Shown: positions 36,905 to 46,497 of the stretch, in pieces
How positions within the stretch are numbered: position 1 is the stretch's first letter
Layout: each line of letters begins with the position of its first letter
The notes under the pieces: generated by a model
Databases searched by the model: none
What the model saw: only the letters and a program-made list of their open reading frames with translations
Told to the model about the DNA's origin: nothing
Made by a program: the position numbers and the translations under genes
DNA from: Marinobacter fonticola
GTDB taxonomy: Bacteria > Pseudomonadota > Gammaproteobacteria > Pseudomonadales > Oleiphilaceae
Assembly (NCBI RefSeq): GCF_008122265.1
Contig: NZ_CP043042.1
Location: 1,488,001 to 1,552,000 of the forward strand
Length of the DNA stretch: 64,000 nt
Reading direction: 5' to 3'

Positions 36905-38412
36905 TCGTATGCCTTCATCGGATAGAAGCGGCGCAGTTCACTTAGCTTGTAGCCCGTGTACTGTCCCATTAGCAGAATAATGGCCAGAACGATCAGGTGC
37001 AGTTCCGGGAAGTTGAACGTCAGGTGACGGGCCAGCGGCGCGATCATCAACAAATAGGCCAATACCGCGACCAACAAACTGCCGGCGCCTTGTACTACGA
37101 CTTCGTGAGGCCCTTCTTCCTCCCAAAGAATCGACATGCGCTCTATGGTCCAGGCCAGGATGACCATGGGGAAGAAGGTCACGGTCATGCCGGTGTTGAA
37201 GCCCATCTGATAGCCGATAATACTGATCGCCGTGCTCATGAAGATGACGAGGATAATCAGCGTGGATATTCGCGATACCAGCAAGAGATTAAGGCTCGAC
37301 AGGTAGCCCCGTAGCAGCAGACCGATAGTGACGACACTGATAAAGGTCACCAGGCCCGGCAACAACGACGTTTGCAGGAAGGCAACGGCTATGAGTACCG
37401 GCATAAACGTACCCGACGTTCGAATGCCCACGATAATCCGCATGAAAGCGACCACCATGGCCCCTAACGGCAAAAGGAGCAGCATCCGGAACATGCTTTG
37501 TTCTTCGATAGGTAGCTGATACAGGCTGAGGAAGCCCAGGCCGCTGTCGATGGCTTCGGCTCGGGCAAGCTGCAAAGCGGGCACTGTCTGGCGCAGCATG
37601 GCGAAGCTGACGACGGACTGATTGCCACCCATGACGTCCAGCAGCGAGGCGGTATTGCGATTCCAGAGTAATACGTTCTCCGGCAGCCCCTGTTCGCCCG
37701 TCTGCGGGTTGAAGGTCAGCCAGCGGTCACCGTCGAAAATTTCCAAAAACGGTCGCAGCGGCTGCCGGCGCCGCGCATCTTCCAACATGATGCCTTCAGA
37801 AATCCGTGCCGGAATGTCCGCGTGGTTAAGCAGACGCGAAAGGACATCGACAGGACGGCTGCCGGTCATTAACAAGGCCGTGTTTTGGTCGGGATCGCTG
37901 GAGCGAATGAGCTTGATCAACTCCCGGGTCATGCTTTCGGGGGTGCTGGATTTGGCGGCTGAAAGCTCTAATACTTCGTTGGCGGCGGTCGCCTGGGGTT
38001 CTTCCCAGTAGATGGTTTCCGGCTGTGGCGGTTTTCTCGGGGGTTGCGCGCGTACATCCGGATCGGGGACGAACTGGGCTTTGTAGTACAGCGTCTGAGT
38101 GCCGCTGGCTTCGCGGATGGACCACTCCCCTCGACGGTCGCCTTCGTCCTCGATAATGGAGAAGCCGTAGCCTGGCGAAGCCGCCTGTTCCGACAGAACA
38201 TGGAAGCCGGGTGGGTTGTCAGGGAGGTTAAGGCTGACTAGCACCGGCTCGCCGCTCGCCTGGAAATCGACTCGGGCTTCCACCAGCCAAACCGGCCGCT
38301 CATCGCCCGACAGCCAGGGAATGCCCATCTCCACGTGGCGTAACGTGGCCAGGCCCAAGCCGGCGAGTACTAGAAAGGCAACGCCGATATAAAAGGGATA
38401 ACGGGACTTCAC
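36901..38412 (-). CDS. Inactive transglutaminase fused to seven membrane helices
   Basis: 503-aa membrane protein. An N-terminal anchor (about 5-25) is followed by a periplasmic transglutaminase-fold domain (about 40-290) with no usable Cys-His-Asp triad, then a block of about seven hydrophobic helices (300-495). This domain pair is known only from operons with a RimK-like ligase and a retropepsin-like protein, as here, and was predicted computationally to handle a peptide tag; function unproved. GTG start with AGGAG upstream, within a duplicated 20-bp sequence. Confidence 0.88.
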   Translation of the reverse strand: MKSRYPFYIGVAFLVLAGLGLATLRHVEMGIPWLSGDERPVWLVEARVDFQASGEPVLVSLNLPDNPPGFHVLSEQAASPGYGFSIIEDEGDRRGEWSIREASGTQTLYYKAQFVPDPDVRAQPPRKPPQPETIYWEEPQATAANEVLELSAAKSSTPESMTRELIKLIRSSDPDQNTALLMTGSRPVDVLSRLLNHADIPARISEGIMLEDARRRQPLRPFLEIFDGDRWLTFNPQTGEQGLPENVLLWNRNTASLLDVMGGNQSVVSFAMLRQTVPALQLARAEAIDSGLGFLSLYQLPIEEQSMFRMLLLLPLGAMVVAFMRIIVGIRTSGTFMPVLIAVAFLQTSLLPGLVTFISVVTIGLLLRGYLSSLNLLLVSRISTLIILVIFMSTAISIIGYQMGFNTGMTVTFFPMVILAWTIERMSILWEEEGPHEVVVQGAGSLLVAVLAYLLMIAPLARHLTFNFPELHLIVLAIILLMGQYTGYKLSELRRFYPMKAYE

Positions 38413-38444
38413 TGGCTATCTCCTGACTTCACTGATTATCTCCT
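38405..38444 (-). repeat. 20-bp tandem duplication over a gene junction
   Basis: Two near-identical 20-bp copies (38405-38424 and 38425-38444, differing at two bases) each contain the sequence AGGAGAT on the minus strand. The duplication covers the stop codon of the lipoprotein gene and the ribosome site and start of the 7TM gene, so two ribosome-binding sites lie in series. Confidence 0.85.
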
Positions 38445-39244
38445 GCGCCCGCTTTGGTGGCCTGGGGCTTGGCCTCGAGTTTTTGGGGTAGGGAGGTTGC
38501 GTGTTCTTTGCCCACATCCACCAACATCACGTCACGTAGGATATTGCGTCCGACAAGCACCGAGTGGGACAGATGTTCGCGATTGGATAGAGTGAATTCC
38601 GCCTTCTGTACGTGATCGCCGATGGCGAACTGGAGCTCGACGACAGCCCGGCGCTCGCTATCATCCGCCGAGGCCTGGATGATACGGGCATTGCGGGAGA
38701 GTGGGCGTTCAAGCGTTCTGAGTTCGCTTTTGGTGCGAGGAACCGGAACATCGAAACGCACCCAGTCTTCGCCGTTACGCTCGAAGTAGGTCACGTTTCT
38801 GGCATCGAGCGAGGAGGTCTCCGCACCGCTGTCGATCCGTGCCTCATAAGTGAAGCCCGGCTCCATGAAGTGCACCTGTTCGAGCTCGCCGACAATCAGC
38901 ATGCCGTTCAGGCGCTGTGACGATGTGGAACTGGTTTGCTCACGAACTTCGGGGCAGCTGAGTTGCGGTCGCTCGGGGCAGGCTGGCGGGGTAATCTGCT
39001 GGCGGATGGTTTCGATCAAAGCCCGGGTGTTCTCGTTGCTGTTGCGTACCACGCCGCGGTGATGCGCCTTGAGGTCGTCGCTCAGCTTGCCGATTTCCCG
39101 GGATTGAGATGTCTGGCCCTGCTCAAGTGAACTCAGGTCTTCCCGTTCCACCAAGGCGGAGCCGGGAGCGCAACCGGCAATAGCAAGAGAGGTAAGGGCG
39201 AGCAAAAGGATGTTAGGGAGCGTGCAAGCAGCGCGCATCGGCAT
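38429..39244 (-). CDS. Retropepsin-like 'ATP-dependent zinc protease' lipoprotein (RimB-type)
   Basis: 271-aa protein with a lipoprotein signal (ALTSLAIAGC), then a helical spacer and a C-terminal aspartyl-protease-like domain: the motif ARIDSGAETSSLDA holds the D-S-G active-site loop. The 'ATP-dependent zinc protease' label of databases is historical; the fold is retropepsin-like. ATG 39244 with GAGG six bases upstream is preferred over the in-frame TTG at 39256. First gene of the operon with the 7TM protein and the ATP-grasp ligase. Anchored in the envelope, it may trim the peptide the ligase makes. Confidence 0.85.
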   Translation of the reverse strand: MPMRAACTLPNILLLALTSLAIAGCAPGSALVEREDLSSLEQGQTSQSREIGKLSDDLKAHHRGVVRNSNENTRALIETIRQQITPPACPERPQLSCPEVREQTSSTSSQRLNGMLIVGELEQVHFMEPGFTYEARIDSGAETSSLDARNVTYFERNGEDWVRFDVPVPRTKSELRTLERPLSRNARIIQASADDSERRAVVELQFAIGDHVQKAEFTLSNREHLSHSVLVGRNILRDVMLVDVGKEHATSLPQKLEAKPQATKAGAGDNQ

Positions 39245-39400
39245 GAGTGACCTCAATTTGAGTGTGTCCTTAGTCTGTCTATGGCCGGCTTCCGGGAGTT
39301 GCCGAAATCTGACGCTCGGGAGTATACATTATTACGACATCGAGAGGCTTTACCGATAGGTAACCCGTTGCTCAGGTTATAAGGAGACGGCACATTTCCG

Positions 39401-39748
39401 TTAACCCCAGTGCTGAGTCCGGATATAGTGATCGGCGTCGATAATATCGCCAGAGCGTAGGTATTCCTGGATCGCAGGTGGGCAGTTGAGATAAAGCAGG
39501 AGCAGTTCCCGCTGGATATCTTGATCCTGGATGCGAGAGGCGTAGTGGATAAGCTGCCGGATGGCCGTATCGGAATGATCGGGGAAGCGTTGGTCGCAAC
39601 GCAGCTCCACCAGTGTTTGCAGCCGTTCGAGGTGGTACTGACCGGTGTGCGTCAGGTGGTCCGCGAGGCTTAGTTCACCACGGCTGTCTTCGTCGGTAGC
39701 CTGGGCGCAATCTTGTCCAGTTGTCTTTCGCCAGAGTGCTTTTAACAT
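39401..39748 (-). CDS. Hypothetical protein (115 aa)
   Basis: Small, mostly helical, soluble protein beginning MLKALWRKTTGQD; no signal peptide, membrane segment or motif I recognise. Codon use looks normal for the window. The ribosome site is weak. Alone on the minus strand between the retropepsin operon and rmuC. Confidence 0.5.
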   Translation of the reverse strand: MLKALWRKTTGQDCAQATDEDSRGELSLADHLTHTGQYHLERLQTLVELRCDQRFPDHSDTAIRQLIHYASRIQDQDIQRELLLLYLNCPPAIQEYLRSGDIIDADHYIRTQHWG

Positions 39749-40142
39749 GGCTGTGTCTCGAATAATCCTTGCCAGGGCGATTATTTTTGCCCCGCATCAC
39801 CGCCTGGGCTGGCTCCGATCGTCCACCCGGCACTGGCGTCTTTATTTTTATGGCCCTCGCAATCAGCGAAGGCTCCGCACTGTTTTAGCGTAATTTACGA
39901 ACCGGTTCCATTTGCCGGTGCAATAAAGGCGCTGCGTGTTCTCCGTTTTGCGACCTGTGCGTCAATCGGGCTGCGCGAAAGTTCACCAACCCGCCAGGAT
40001 TATCAGCAAAGGCATCGGCTGTCATTTCGCCTTTAGTCGCATTCAGCCGGCAACAGTTCCTTGGCCTCGGCGCCCGCTTTTCTGGATAATTGCCGCTGGA
40101 ATTCACCCCGTTGCGTTTATGCGCAATCAGTAGGAGTAGAAC
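39749..40142. other. Intergenic region upstream of rmuC
   Basis: About 390 bp. Short frames on both strands have no ribosome sites or recognisable proteins. The rmuC promoter should lie here, and AGGAG sits just before its GTG. Nothing else seen. Confidence 0.45.
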
Positions 40143-41804
40143 GTGCCGTTGTCCTTTCCCAGGGAATTACTTCCGGAGTTTGCCGCCGTTGGCCTCGTGG
40201 TTGCCATTGTGGCAGCCATCATTGTCGCCCAGGTATATCGCCGCCATACGGCCACCCAGCTCGCTCAGGCCCAAGGCCGCTTGGATGAAATGCAGCGCCG
40301 CGCCGAAGCGGCCGAAACCGAGGCTCAATTGAATGGCCGATCCCTGGCATTGGCTGAACAAGAGCGCGACCAAGTGCGACAGGCCGAAGCGCAGGCGCGC
40401 CAACGGCTCGATACGGCGGAAACGTCGCGGGAGGAATGGCGTCGCAAGACCGGCGAGTTGGACAACCGGGTGGCCTCTCTGGACGCTGAACGCAATGCTG
40501 CGCAACGCCGTGAGCGCTCGCTGGAAGAAGATCTGAAGAACCTGCGCAGTCAACATGAAGCGATCAGCCAATCCTTATCCGAAGCTAAAGTGTCACTTCG
40601 AGAATATGAAGTCACCCTGGAGGAAGAGCGGCGCGCCACGCGAGAAAAGCTGGAGTTGCTGGAGCGCAATCGCGACGCCCTGAAGCAGGAGTTCGAAAAC
40701 CTGGCTAACCGTATCTTCGAGCAGAAAAGCGAGCGCTTTTCCCAGCAGACGCGCACAAGCCTGGATACCCTGCTCAATCCGTTTCGAGAGCAGTTAACCG
40801 ACTTCCGTAAACGGGTGGAAGATGTGTACACCACCGAAACCCGGGACCGCCAAGCCCTTCGCAGCGAAATCGAATCTTTGCAGAAGCTCAATCGCCAGAT
40901 CACCGAAGAGGCGGCAAATCTGACGCGAGCGCTAAAAGGCGACAAGAAAATCCAAGGCAACTGGGGCGAACTGATTCTCGAACGCGTGCTGGAAAAATCC
41001 GGCCTGCGGAAGGGCGTCGAATACGATACCCAGGGCAGCTATCGCGATGGGGAGGGGCAGCTCTACCGGCCGGACGTGGTGGTGCACCTACCTGACGAAC
41101 GTAATCTGATCGTCGACTCCAAGGTATCCTTGCTGGCTTATCAGCAGTGGGTAACCGCCGAGGATGAGTTGGAACGGCAGGAGGCGCTCAAGTCGCATGT
41201 GGATGCCGTACGTCAGCATATCCGGTCGTTGAGCGAAAAAGATTACAGCCAACTGCACGGGCTGCGGTCGCCGGATTTCGTGCTGCTATTCATGCCTATC
41301 GAACCGGCCTTCGTGGCTGCCTTTCAGCAGGATGAAAACCTGTTCGGCGAAGCGTTTGACCGCAAGATCATTGTGGTGACCCCAACAACCTTATTGGCGA
41401 CGCTGCGCACCATCGAGAATATCTGGCGTTATGAGCGCCAGAGCCAGAATGCGCGCCGAATTGCCGATCGGGCTGGTGCCGTTTACGACAAGCTGCGTGT
41501 GTTTGTCGAGTCCATGGAGAAGCTCGGCAGTCAATTGCAGACCGTGCATGGCACGTACGATTCGGCGATGAACACGCTGACGCGAGGTAAGGGCAATTTG
41601 ATCTCCCAGGCCAACCGCTTTGTGGAACTCGGTGTACGGGTCAAGAAGGAACTGCCCAAAAGCGTGCGGGACCAAGCGGAAGTGGACGAACTCTCCCTTG
41701 GGGATATGGAAGAGAGCGAGGAGGGCGGTATTGGAAAGGGCAATAAGGGCAATAAAGAGACTGACGAAGGCAGGGACGATGCCGGCGACCGGGAGCATGA
41801 CTGA
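40143..41804 (+). CDS. rmuC: DNA recombination protein RmuC
   Basis: 553 aa. An N-terminal membrane helix (about 12-32), a long coiled coil (about 38-190) and the RmuC nuclease-fold domain (about 235-500; GDKKIQGNWGELILERVLEKSGL, NLIVDSKVSLLAYQQW). In E. coli loss of rmuC raises inversion at short inverted repeats, so it is thought to limit such rearrangements. GTG start with AGGAG upstream. The C-terminal tail is low-complexity and rich in Gly, Glu and Asp. Confidence 0.93.
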   Translation: MPLSFPRELLPEFAAVGLVVAIVAAIIVAQVYRRHTATQLAQAQGRLDEMQRRAEAAETEAQLNGRSLALAEQERDQVRQAEAQARQRLDTAETSREEWRRKTGELDNRVASLDAERNAAQRRERSLEEDLKNLRSQHEAISQSLSEAKVSLREYEVTLEEERRATREKLELLERNRDALKQEFENLANRIFEQKSERFSQQTRTSLDTLLNPFREQLTDFRKRVEDVYTTETRDRQALRSEIESLQKLNRQITEEAANLTRALKGDKKIQGNWGELILERVLEKSGLRKGVEYDTQGSYRDGEGQLYRPDVVVHLPDERNLIVDSKVSLLAYQQWVTAEDELERQEALKSHVDAVRQHIRSLSEKDYSQLHGLRSPDFVLLFMPIEPAFVAAFQQDENLFGEAFDRKIIVVTPTTLLATLRTIENIWRYERQSQNARRIADRAGAVYDKLRVFVESMEKLGSQLQTVHGTYDSAMNTLTRGKGNLISQANRFVELGVRVKKELPKSVRDQAEVDELSLGDMEESEEGGIGKGNKGNKETDEGRDDAGDREHD

Positions 41805-41956
41805 AAATTGTCAGGCCTCGTGGTTTCGAATGGAATTCAGGTCACAAAGCACAATACCATACGCGTCAATCTGTCAGGTTGAATCCTCCCCGCGAATGGC
41901 AGACACTTTAATGGATCCAACGCGTAACCAGTGATGTTCCCTGTGGAGATTTCAGG

Positions 41957-42805
41957 ATGAAAACCAGATGGATGGGTGTTGTTGTCGGTGGGTTGCTATT
42001 GACCCAGTTGGCTTACGGGTTGCCGCCCGAGCATGAAACGCGCCGTTTGATGCTGGCGGTGCAACAGGCGGTGGAAAACCAGAAGTGGGGCGAGGCCGGT
42101 GAGTACCTGAACCGCCTGCAGACACTGGAAACCAAGAAGCCCGACGATTACGCGTTCTACCGTGGCCGCGTAATGTATGAGGCGGGACATTTGAACGAGG
42201 CCATGGCGGCGCTCGACGGTTATGTGACTCAGGCCGGTAGCGAGGGCGAACACTATACTCAAGCGCTCGAGCTCATTACCACGATCGAGCAGTCACGCAA
42301 GAAGCAGGGCACTGCGAGTCAGTCGAAGGGCAACGGTGAGCCGGTGGCCACGATCGAACCGGCCAGCGGCGACTCGGTGAAGGATTTGCAGCGCCTGTAC
42401 CTTGCCGACACGCCGTTAGAAGCGCTCGAACGGCATGCTAACAGTCTGCTCTCGCAAAATGCCTGGCGTGCGGGTAGCGACAAACGTGCGGGTAACGACA
42501 AGATAGTACGCACTGACGGCGAGCCGGATGTTCAGTATCGCGTTATCGCCAAGTCCGGCGAGCTGCAGGTACAGGAAACCCGTAAGGTGGCGGAAGGGCG
42601 TTCGGAAGTGGTTTCCAACGGTTTTCCGGTTTATGGCCTAAACCCGTTACTCGACTGGGACTGCGTTCCAGTTGAACGTACGTGCTTTATCTACGATCCC
42701 CGGGATGGTTCGCGTTGGATCAAGCTGGGTGGACAGGAAACGACCACCGAAGAACTGGCCCGCACACTGGGTGATCTGATACGCCGACTTCAATCGCCCT
42801 CCTGA
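41957..42805 (+). CDS. Secreted hypothetical protein with TPR-like N-terminus
   Basis: 282 aa with a signal peptide (MGVVVGGLLLTQLAYG). Residues 25-120 look like two to three tetratricopeptide-type helices (NQKWGEAGEYLNRLQ, AFYRGRVMYEAGHLNEAMAA). The rest ends in a compact segment with two cysteines (DWDCVPVERTCFIYDPRDG) that could form a disulphide in the periplasm. Function unknown. GGAG supports the ATG. Its last 16 bp overlap the end of the AraC gene on the other strand. Confidence 0.7.
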   Translation: MKTRWMGVVVGGLLLTQLAYGLPPEHETRRLMLAVQQAVENQKWGEAGEYLNRLQTLETKKPDDYAFYRGRVMYEAGHLNEAMAALDGYVTQAGSEGEHYTQALELITTIEQSRKKQGTASQSKGNGEPVATIEPASGDSVKDLQRLYLADTPLEALERHANSLLSQNAWRAGSDKRAGNDKIVRTDGEPDVQYRVIAKSGELQVQETRKVAEGRSEVVSNGFPVYGLNPLLDWDCVPVERTCFIYDPRDGSRWIKLGGQETTTEELARTLGDLIRRLQSPS

Positions 42806-43806
42806 GTCTCTCCCTCGCGCCAGGCGCCCGGTGTCATGCCGGTCCATTTCTTGAAAGCGCGATGGAAGGTTGAAGGTTCCGTGAATCCGACCAAAAGGGC
42901 GATGTCGTTAATCGCCCGATCCTCTTTTCCCAAGTGGTAAATGGCCAGATCGCGACGCAGCAGATCTTTGATCTCCTGGAATGATGTGTTTTCTTGCTTC
43001 AGCCGGCGCCGCAAGGTTTGTGGGCTCACATGTAGCTTCGAAGCGATCCATTCGAAATCGGGAACCGGACGGGAGAAATCCCGGCCGATCAGCCCTCGAA
43101 TTTTGCCGGTATAACTGTTGCCTTCGTCCGGCCGGGCCAGCAGGTCGGCCGGCGAGGTTTTGAGGAAACGTTTCATTTCCGGTCGATCGCGAATGACAGG
43201 TGCCGACAGAAATCGGGCGCTGAAAATCAGTTCGGTTCTGTCTGCTTCAAAGGTCAGCGGGCAGTGGAAGATATGCCGGTATTCATCGCCATGGAGGGGA
43301 TAGGGGTAGTCGAAGCAGGCCTGTTCCAGGGTAATAGCCTGGCCGATCAGCCAGCTACACAGCCGATGCCAAATCACCAGGATGCTCTCGCGGAAGAACA
43401 AGAGTGGATCGTGGGTGGGGCCATCCACTTCCAGTACCAGCGCAATCTGTTCGCCGCGGCGTTCGTGACGCATACAGACGGGGTTTTCGAACAGATTGGA
43501 GAACTGATAAGCCCTGAGCAGAACGCTCTCCAATGTCGAGCAGCCAATCAGCAGCGAGCACATGGTGGCAAAGGTGCCGGGCTTGCAGCGCCGCGGTCCC
43601 ATTCCCATGAACTCATCCTGCATCTCTTGCCAGATCACCTGCATCAGGCGGCTGAACTGGGCGCTGTTGACTCGGGCGCCTGGCGCACGAAGCAACTCCG
43701 GCGAGATGCCGGCACGGCGCAGCAGAGCGGGTGTTTCAAGCTGCTGACGTTCAGCGCCGCATAGCGCGGCCCGTACGAAATGCCCGGAAACCGTCAGATT
43801 TGCCAT
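42790..43806 (-). CDS. AraC-family regulator (OruR/ArcR-like N-terminus) 1
   Basis: 338 aa. N-terminal ligand domain of the arabinose-binding-like type common in OruR-like regulators, and two C-terminal helix-turn-helix motifs (FEWIASKLHVSPQTLRRRLKQ and INDIALLVGFTEPSTFHRAFKKWTGMTPG). It is divergent from the CoA-transferase/racemase gene 237 bp away and is a good candidate to control it. Ligand unknown. Confidence 0.88.
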   Translation of the reverse strand: MANLTVSGHFVRAALCGAERQQLETPALLRRAGISPELLRAPGARVNSAQFSRLMQVIWQEMQDEFMGMGPRRCKPGTFATMCSLLIGCSTLESVLLRAYQFSNLFENPVCMRHERRGEQIALVLEVDGPTHDPLLFFRESILVIWHRLCSWLIGQAITLEQACFDYPYPLHGDEYRHIFHCPLTFEADRTELIFSARFLSAPVIRDRPEMKRFLKTSPADLLARPDEGNSYTGKIRGLIGRDFSRPVPDFEWIASKLHVSPQTLRRRLKQENTSFQEIKDLLRRDLAIYHLGKEDRAINDIALLVGFTEPSTFHRAFKKWTGMTPGAWREGETQEGD

Positions 43807-44043
43807 GAATTGCCCCGCGTCAAGAAATGCGTCACCGACAGATCATCCTTCCCGTTCATGGAACAGCGGTCCCGTAAGTTCTTGCCTATCATAAGAAGAC
43901 ACCCCTGGTTTGCAACTTCCTTGGGGTACCGGGACGCTCTGGAAGATGTGGCCAATGAGAATGTCGCCTGATGCCGTTGGCGTTTGCAGCGGTTAGAGGC
44001 AGGCTGTCGGGCTGAATAAACTCGTAACGAAGGAGGTAGGGCT

Positions 44044-45183
44044 ATGTCAGGTCCGCTGGAAGGTCTGCGCATTCTCGATTTCACCACGCTATTGCCCGGG
44101 CCCTACGCGACCATGCTGCTGGCGGATATGGGCGCGGAAGTCCTGCGTATCGAAGCACCGGATCGCATGGACCTGACGCGGGTGATGCCGCCCCATGACG
44201 ACGGTGTCAGCACCGCACACACGTATCTGAATCGAGGCAAGGCCTCCGTCGCCCTAGACCTCAAGCAGCCCGAAAGCATCGAGTTCGTAAAGCGCCTCGT
44301 GGTTGACTATGACATCGTGATTGAACAGTTTCGCCCCGGGGTCATGCAGCGTCTGGGACTGGATGAAGACGCACTGCGAAGCATTAACCCAGCGCTGATC
44401 TACTGTGCTATTACCGGTTACGGTCAGACGGGCCCGTATAAGCATCGGGCCGGGCACGATATCAACTACCTCTCGCTCGCTGGCGTAAGCAGTCATTGCG
44501 GCCGAAAAGAAACCGGACCGCCGCCGATGGGTATCCAGGTGGCGGATGTAGCGGGTGGCTCCCACCACGCGGTGATGGGAATACTCGCCGCTGTGGTGCA
44601 TCGCCAGCGTACTGGCGATGGACAATGTGTTGACGTCAGCATGACCGATGCGGCCTTCGCGTTAAATGCCATGACCGGTGCTGCTCACCTCGCGGGCGGT
44701 GAATCGCCGGGACCGGAGCGATCCTTGCTCAATGGTGGCAGCTTCTACGACTATTACGAGACCGCCGATGGTCGCTGGCTGTCGGTCGGCAGCCTAGAAC
44801 CGCAGTTCATGACCCGTTTGTGCGACGTGCTGGGCCTGGAGGAGATGAAGAGTTTTGGCCTGAGCCAGAATCCGGCGCATCAAAAGAAGCTGAAGCAAGC
44901 GCTGGCCAAAGCCATTGTCCAGCGTAACCTGGCGGACTGGGAGGGCATCTTTGCCGAGCAGGATGCCTGCGTTGAGCCGGTGCTGACCTTGGAGGAAGCG
45001 GCGGCCCATCCCCAGATCCAGGCCCGCCACATGGTAATCAATGTGCCCAGGGAAACCGGTGGAGCGCAACGGCAGATCGGTCATCCCATCAAGTTCAGCC
45101 AGACGCCCTGTGAAGCGTCACATACGGGCCGCCAGCTTGGCGCCGACAATGAGTCTGTGCTGCGTCGACTGAAGACAGAGTAG
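44044..45183 (+). CDS. CaiB/BaiF family protein, alpha-methylacyl-CoA racemase-like
   Basis: 379-aa class III CoA-transferase-fold enzyme. It matches the racemase subgroup: AGHDINYLSLAG carries the catalytic His and IQVADVAGGSHH the catalytic Asp, as in AMACR/MCR, and NGGSFYDYYETADGRW is typical. It would interconvert (2R)- and (2S)-methyl-branched acyl-CoAs so beta-oxidation of branched lipids can proceed; a CoA-transferase role cannot be excluded. GGAGG upstream of the ATG. It lies between two AraC regulators. Confidence 0.85.
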   Translation: MSGPLEGLRILDFTTLLPGPYATMLLADMGAEVLRIEAPDRMDLTRVMPPHDDGVSTAHTYLNRGKASVALDLKQPESIEFVKRLVVDYDIVIEQFRPGVMQRLGLDEDALRSINPALIYCAITGYGQTGPYKHRAGHDINYLSLAGVSSHCGRKETGPPPMGIQVADVAGGSHHAVMGILAAVVHRQRTGDGQCVDVSMTDAAFALNAMTGAAHLAGGESPGPERSLLNGGSFYDYYETADGRWLSVGSLEPQFMTRLCDVLGLEEMKSFGLSQNPAHQKKLKQALAKAIVQRNLADWEGIFAEQDACVEPVLTLEEAAAHPQIQARHMVINVPRETGGAQRQIGHPIKFSQTPCEASHTGRQLGADNESVLRRLKTE

Positions 45184-45187
45184 AGGT

Positions 45188-46225
45188 CTACCGCGCACAC
45201 TTGTGCCGCTCCCGATACTCGCCGGGCGTTATCCCGGCACTGTTCTTAAACCGCCGATGGAACGAGGTGGTTTCGCTGAAGCCGAGCCGGAAGGCGATTT
45301 CGGGAATGGGAAGTTCGGTATTCCCCAGGAGGTCCTCGGCCAACGACTGCCTGACGGCGTCCAGCAGCTTTTGGTAACTGCTGCCTTCGTAGCTGAGCTT
45401 GCGTTGCAGCGTTCGGCTGGTCATACCCAATTGCTCGGCCACGATATCCTGTCGACTCACACCCTGTAGCAATTGATGGCGAATGGCATTTTTCACCTGG
45501 GTCAGCAGCGCCGTGTGACGTTCGATGCCGGCCATTTGGTTCTGGGCGTGGGCTTCTAAAGTCCGGCGCAGGTTCGGGTCGGGTTGGCGTAGGGGGACGT
45601 CCAGCAGCGACTTGGCGGCGACCACCCGGTTGTCGCTGGCTTCGAAGTGCACTGGGCAGCCCCAGCGCGTTTGATAGGCAGACTCATAGTCCGGTCCCGG
45701 CGAACGGTGCTCAAGGTAGACTGCCCGTGGGCGGGTATTCGGCTCGTCACCCAGCCAGCGGGCATAGTTGATCCAGGAGGCAATCACGTTGTCGATCACT
45801 TGTGTTCGCACGATGGGGTCGGTGTAGGCGCACTGCCAGACCAGGTGCATCTCGTCGTCTTGCACGAAAAACTGGGTGATGCCCAAATCGCCCACCAGCT
45901 TCTCGTAGGGAATGATGTACTGAATGGCTTCTCCCAGCGTGGCGCAGCTCATGGTGATGTAGCCCAGCACGCTATAGGAACCTGGCTGGACGTAGTCGCC
46001 GGTTTCCAGTCCCAGAATGGGGTTGCTGTTGGCATCGGCCAGCTGGCGGATGAAATGCTGGAAACGTGCGCCGTCGATCCTGGCGTCGTCGGCGGGCAGT
46101 GCCTCCGGGTCCAGTCCTGCGTCGGTGAGCAACGATTGGGTATCGATATTCTTGTGATCGGCCGCTCGCAAGTATTGGCGCAATGCGGCGACGGATACGG
46201 AGCCCAGGGGTGTGGTCGTCTTCAT
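45188..46225 (-). CDS. AraC-family regulator 2
   Basis: 345 aa with the same architecture as the other AraC protein: a large N-terminal ligand domain and C-terminal HTHs (RQDIVAEQLGMTSRTLQRKLSYEG; IPEIAFRLGFSETTSFHRRFKNSAGITPGEYRE). It converges on the racemase-like gene with 4 bp between stops. The two AraC proteins are only distantly alike in the ligand domain. Confidence 0.88.
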   Translation of the reverse strand: MKTTTPLGSVSVAALRQYLRAADHKNIDTQSLLTDAGLDPEALPADDARIDGARFQHFIRQLADANSNPILGLETGDYVQPGSYSVLGYITMSCATLGEAIQYIIPYEKLVGDLGITQFFVQDDEMHLVWQCAYTDPIVRTQVIDNVIASWINYARWLGDEPNTRPRAVYLEHRSPGPDYESAYQTRWGCPVHFEASDNRVVAAKSLLDVPLRQPDPNLRRTLEAHAQNQMAGIERHTALLTQVKNAIRHQLLQGVSRQDIVAEQLGMTSRTLQRKLSYEGSSYQKLLDAVRQSLAEDLLGNTELPIPEIAFRLGFSETTSFHRRFKNSAGITPGEYRERHKCAR

Positions 46226-46385
46226 GCGTACCGTTGTTATTGACGGTTACCCGTTCGATGGTTTCCCGTATTAATAAAGGTGCGGCGTCGCTAAATCAAT
46301 GTTTGGGAGGTATAGATGCGCTTGAATCGGCAGATTGGCAGGACAACGGCAGGGTCAAAAGTAGGCAGCGTGAAAAATAAACGAA

Positions 46386-46416
46386 ATAAAAAAGCGGGCT
46401 GGATAAACCAGCCCGC
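46386..46416 (-). terminator. Minus-strand rho-independent terminator
   Basis: GCGGGCTGG (46394-46402), loop ATAAA, CCAGCCCGC (46408-46416). The A run at 46386-46393 is a U tract on the minus strand, so it stops leftward transcripts. The nearest leftward gene ends 555 bp away, beyond the MITE-like element. Confidence 0.8.
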
Positions 46417-46497
46417 CTAAAAATAAGGAAAGAACGAAAGTGCCTGAAAAATTCGTTAATCCGTTGGGAGGTAAAACCCCCATACTGCGACGAAGGG

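Noticed and set aside
39645..40106. Small frames on both strands upstream of rmuC
   Set aside because: No start signals, no homology-like motifs, and mutually overlapping frames; treated as non-coding.
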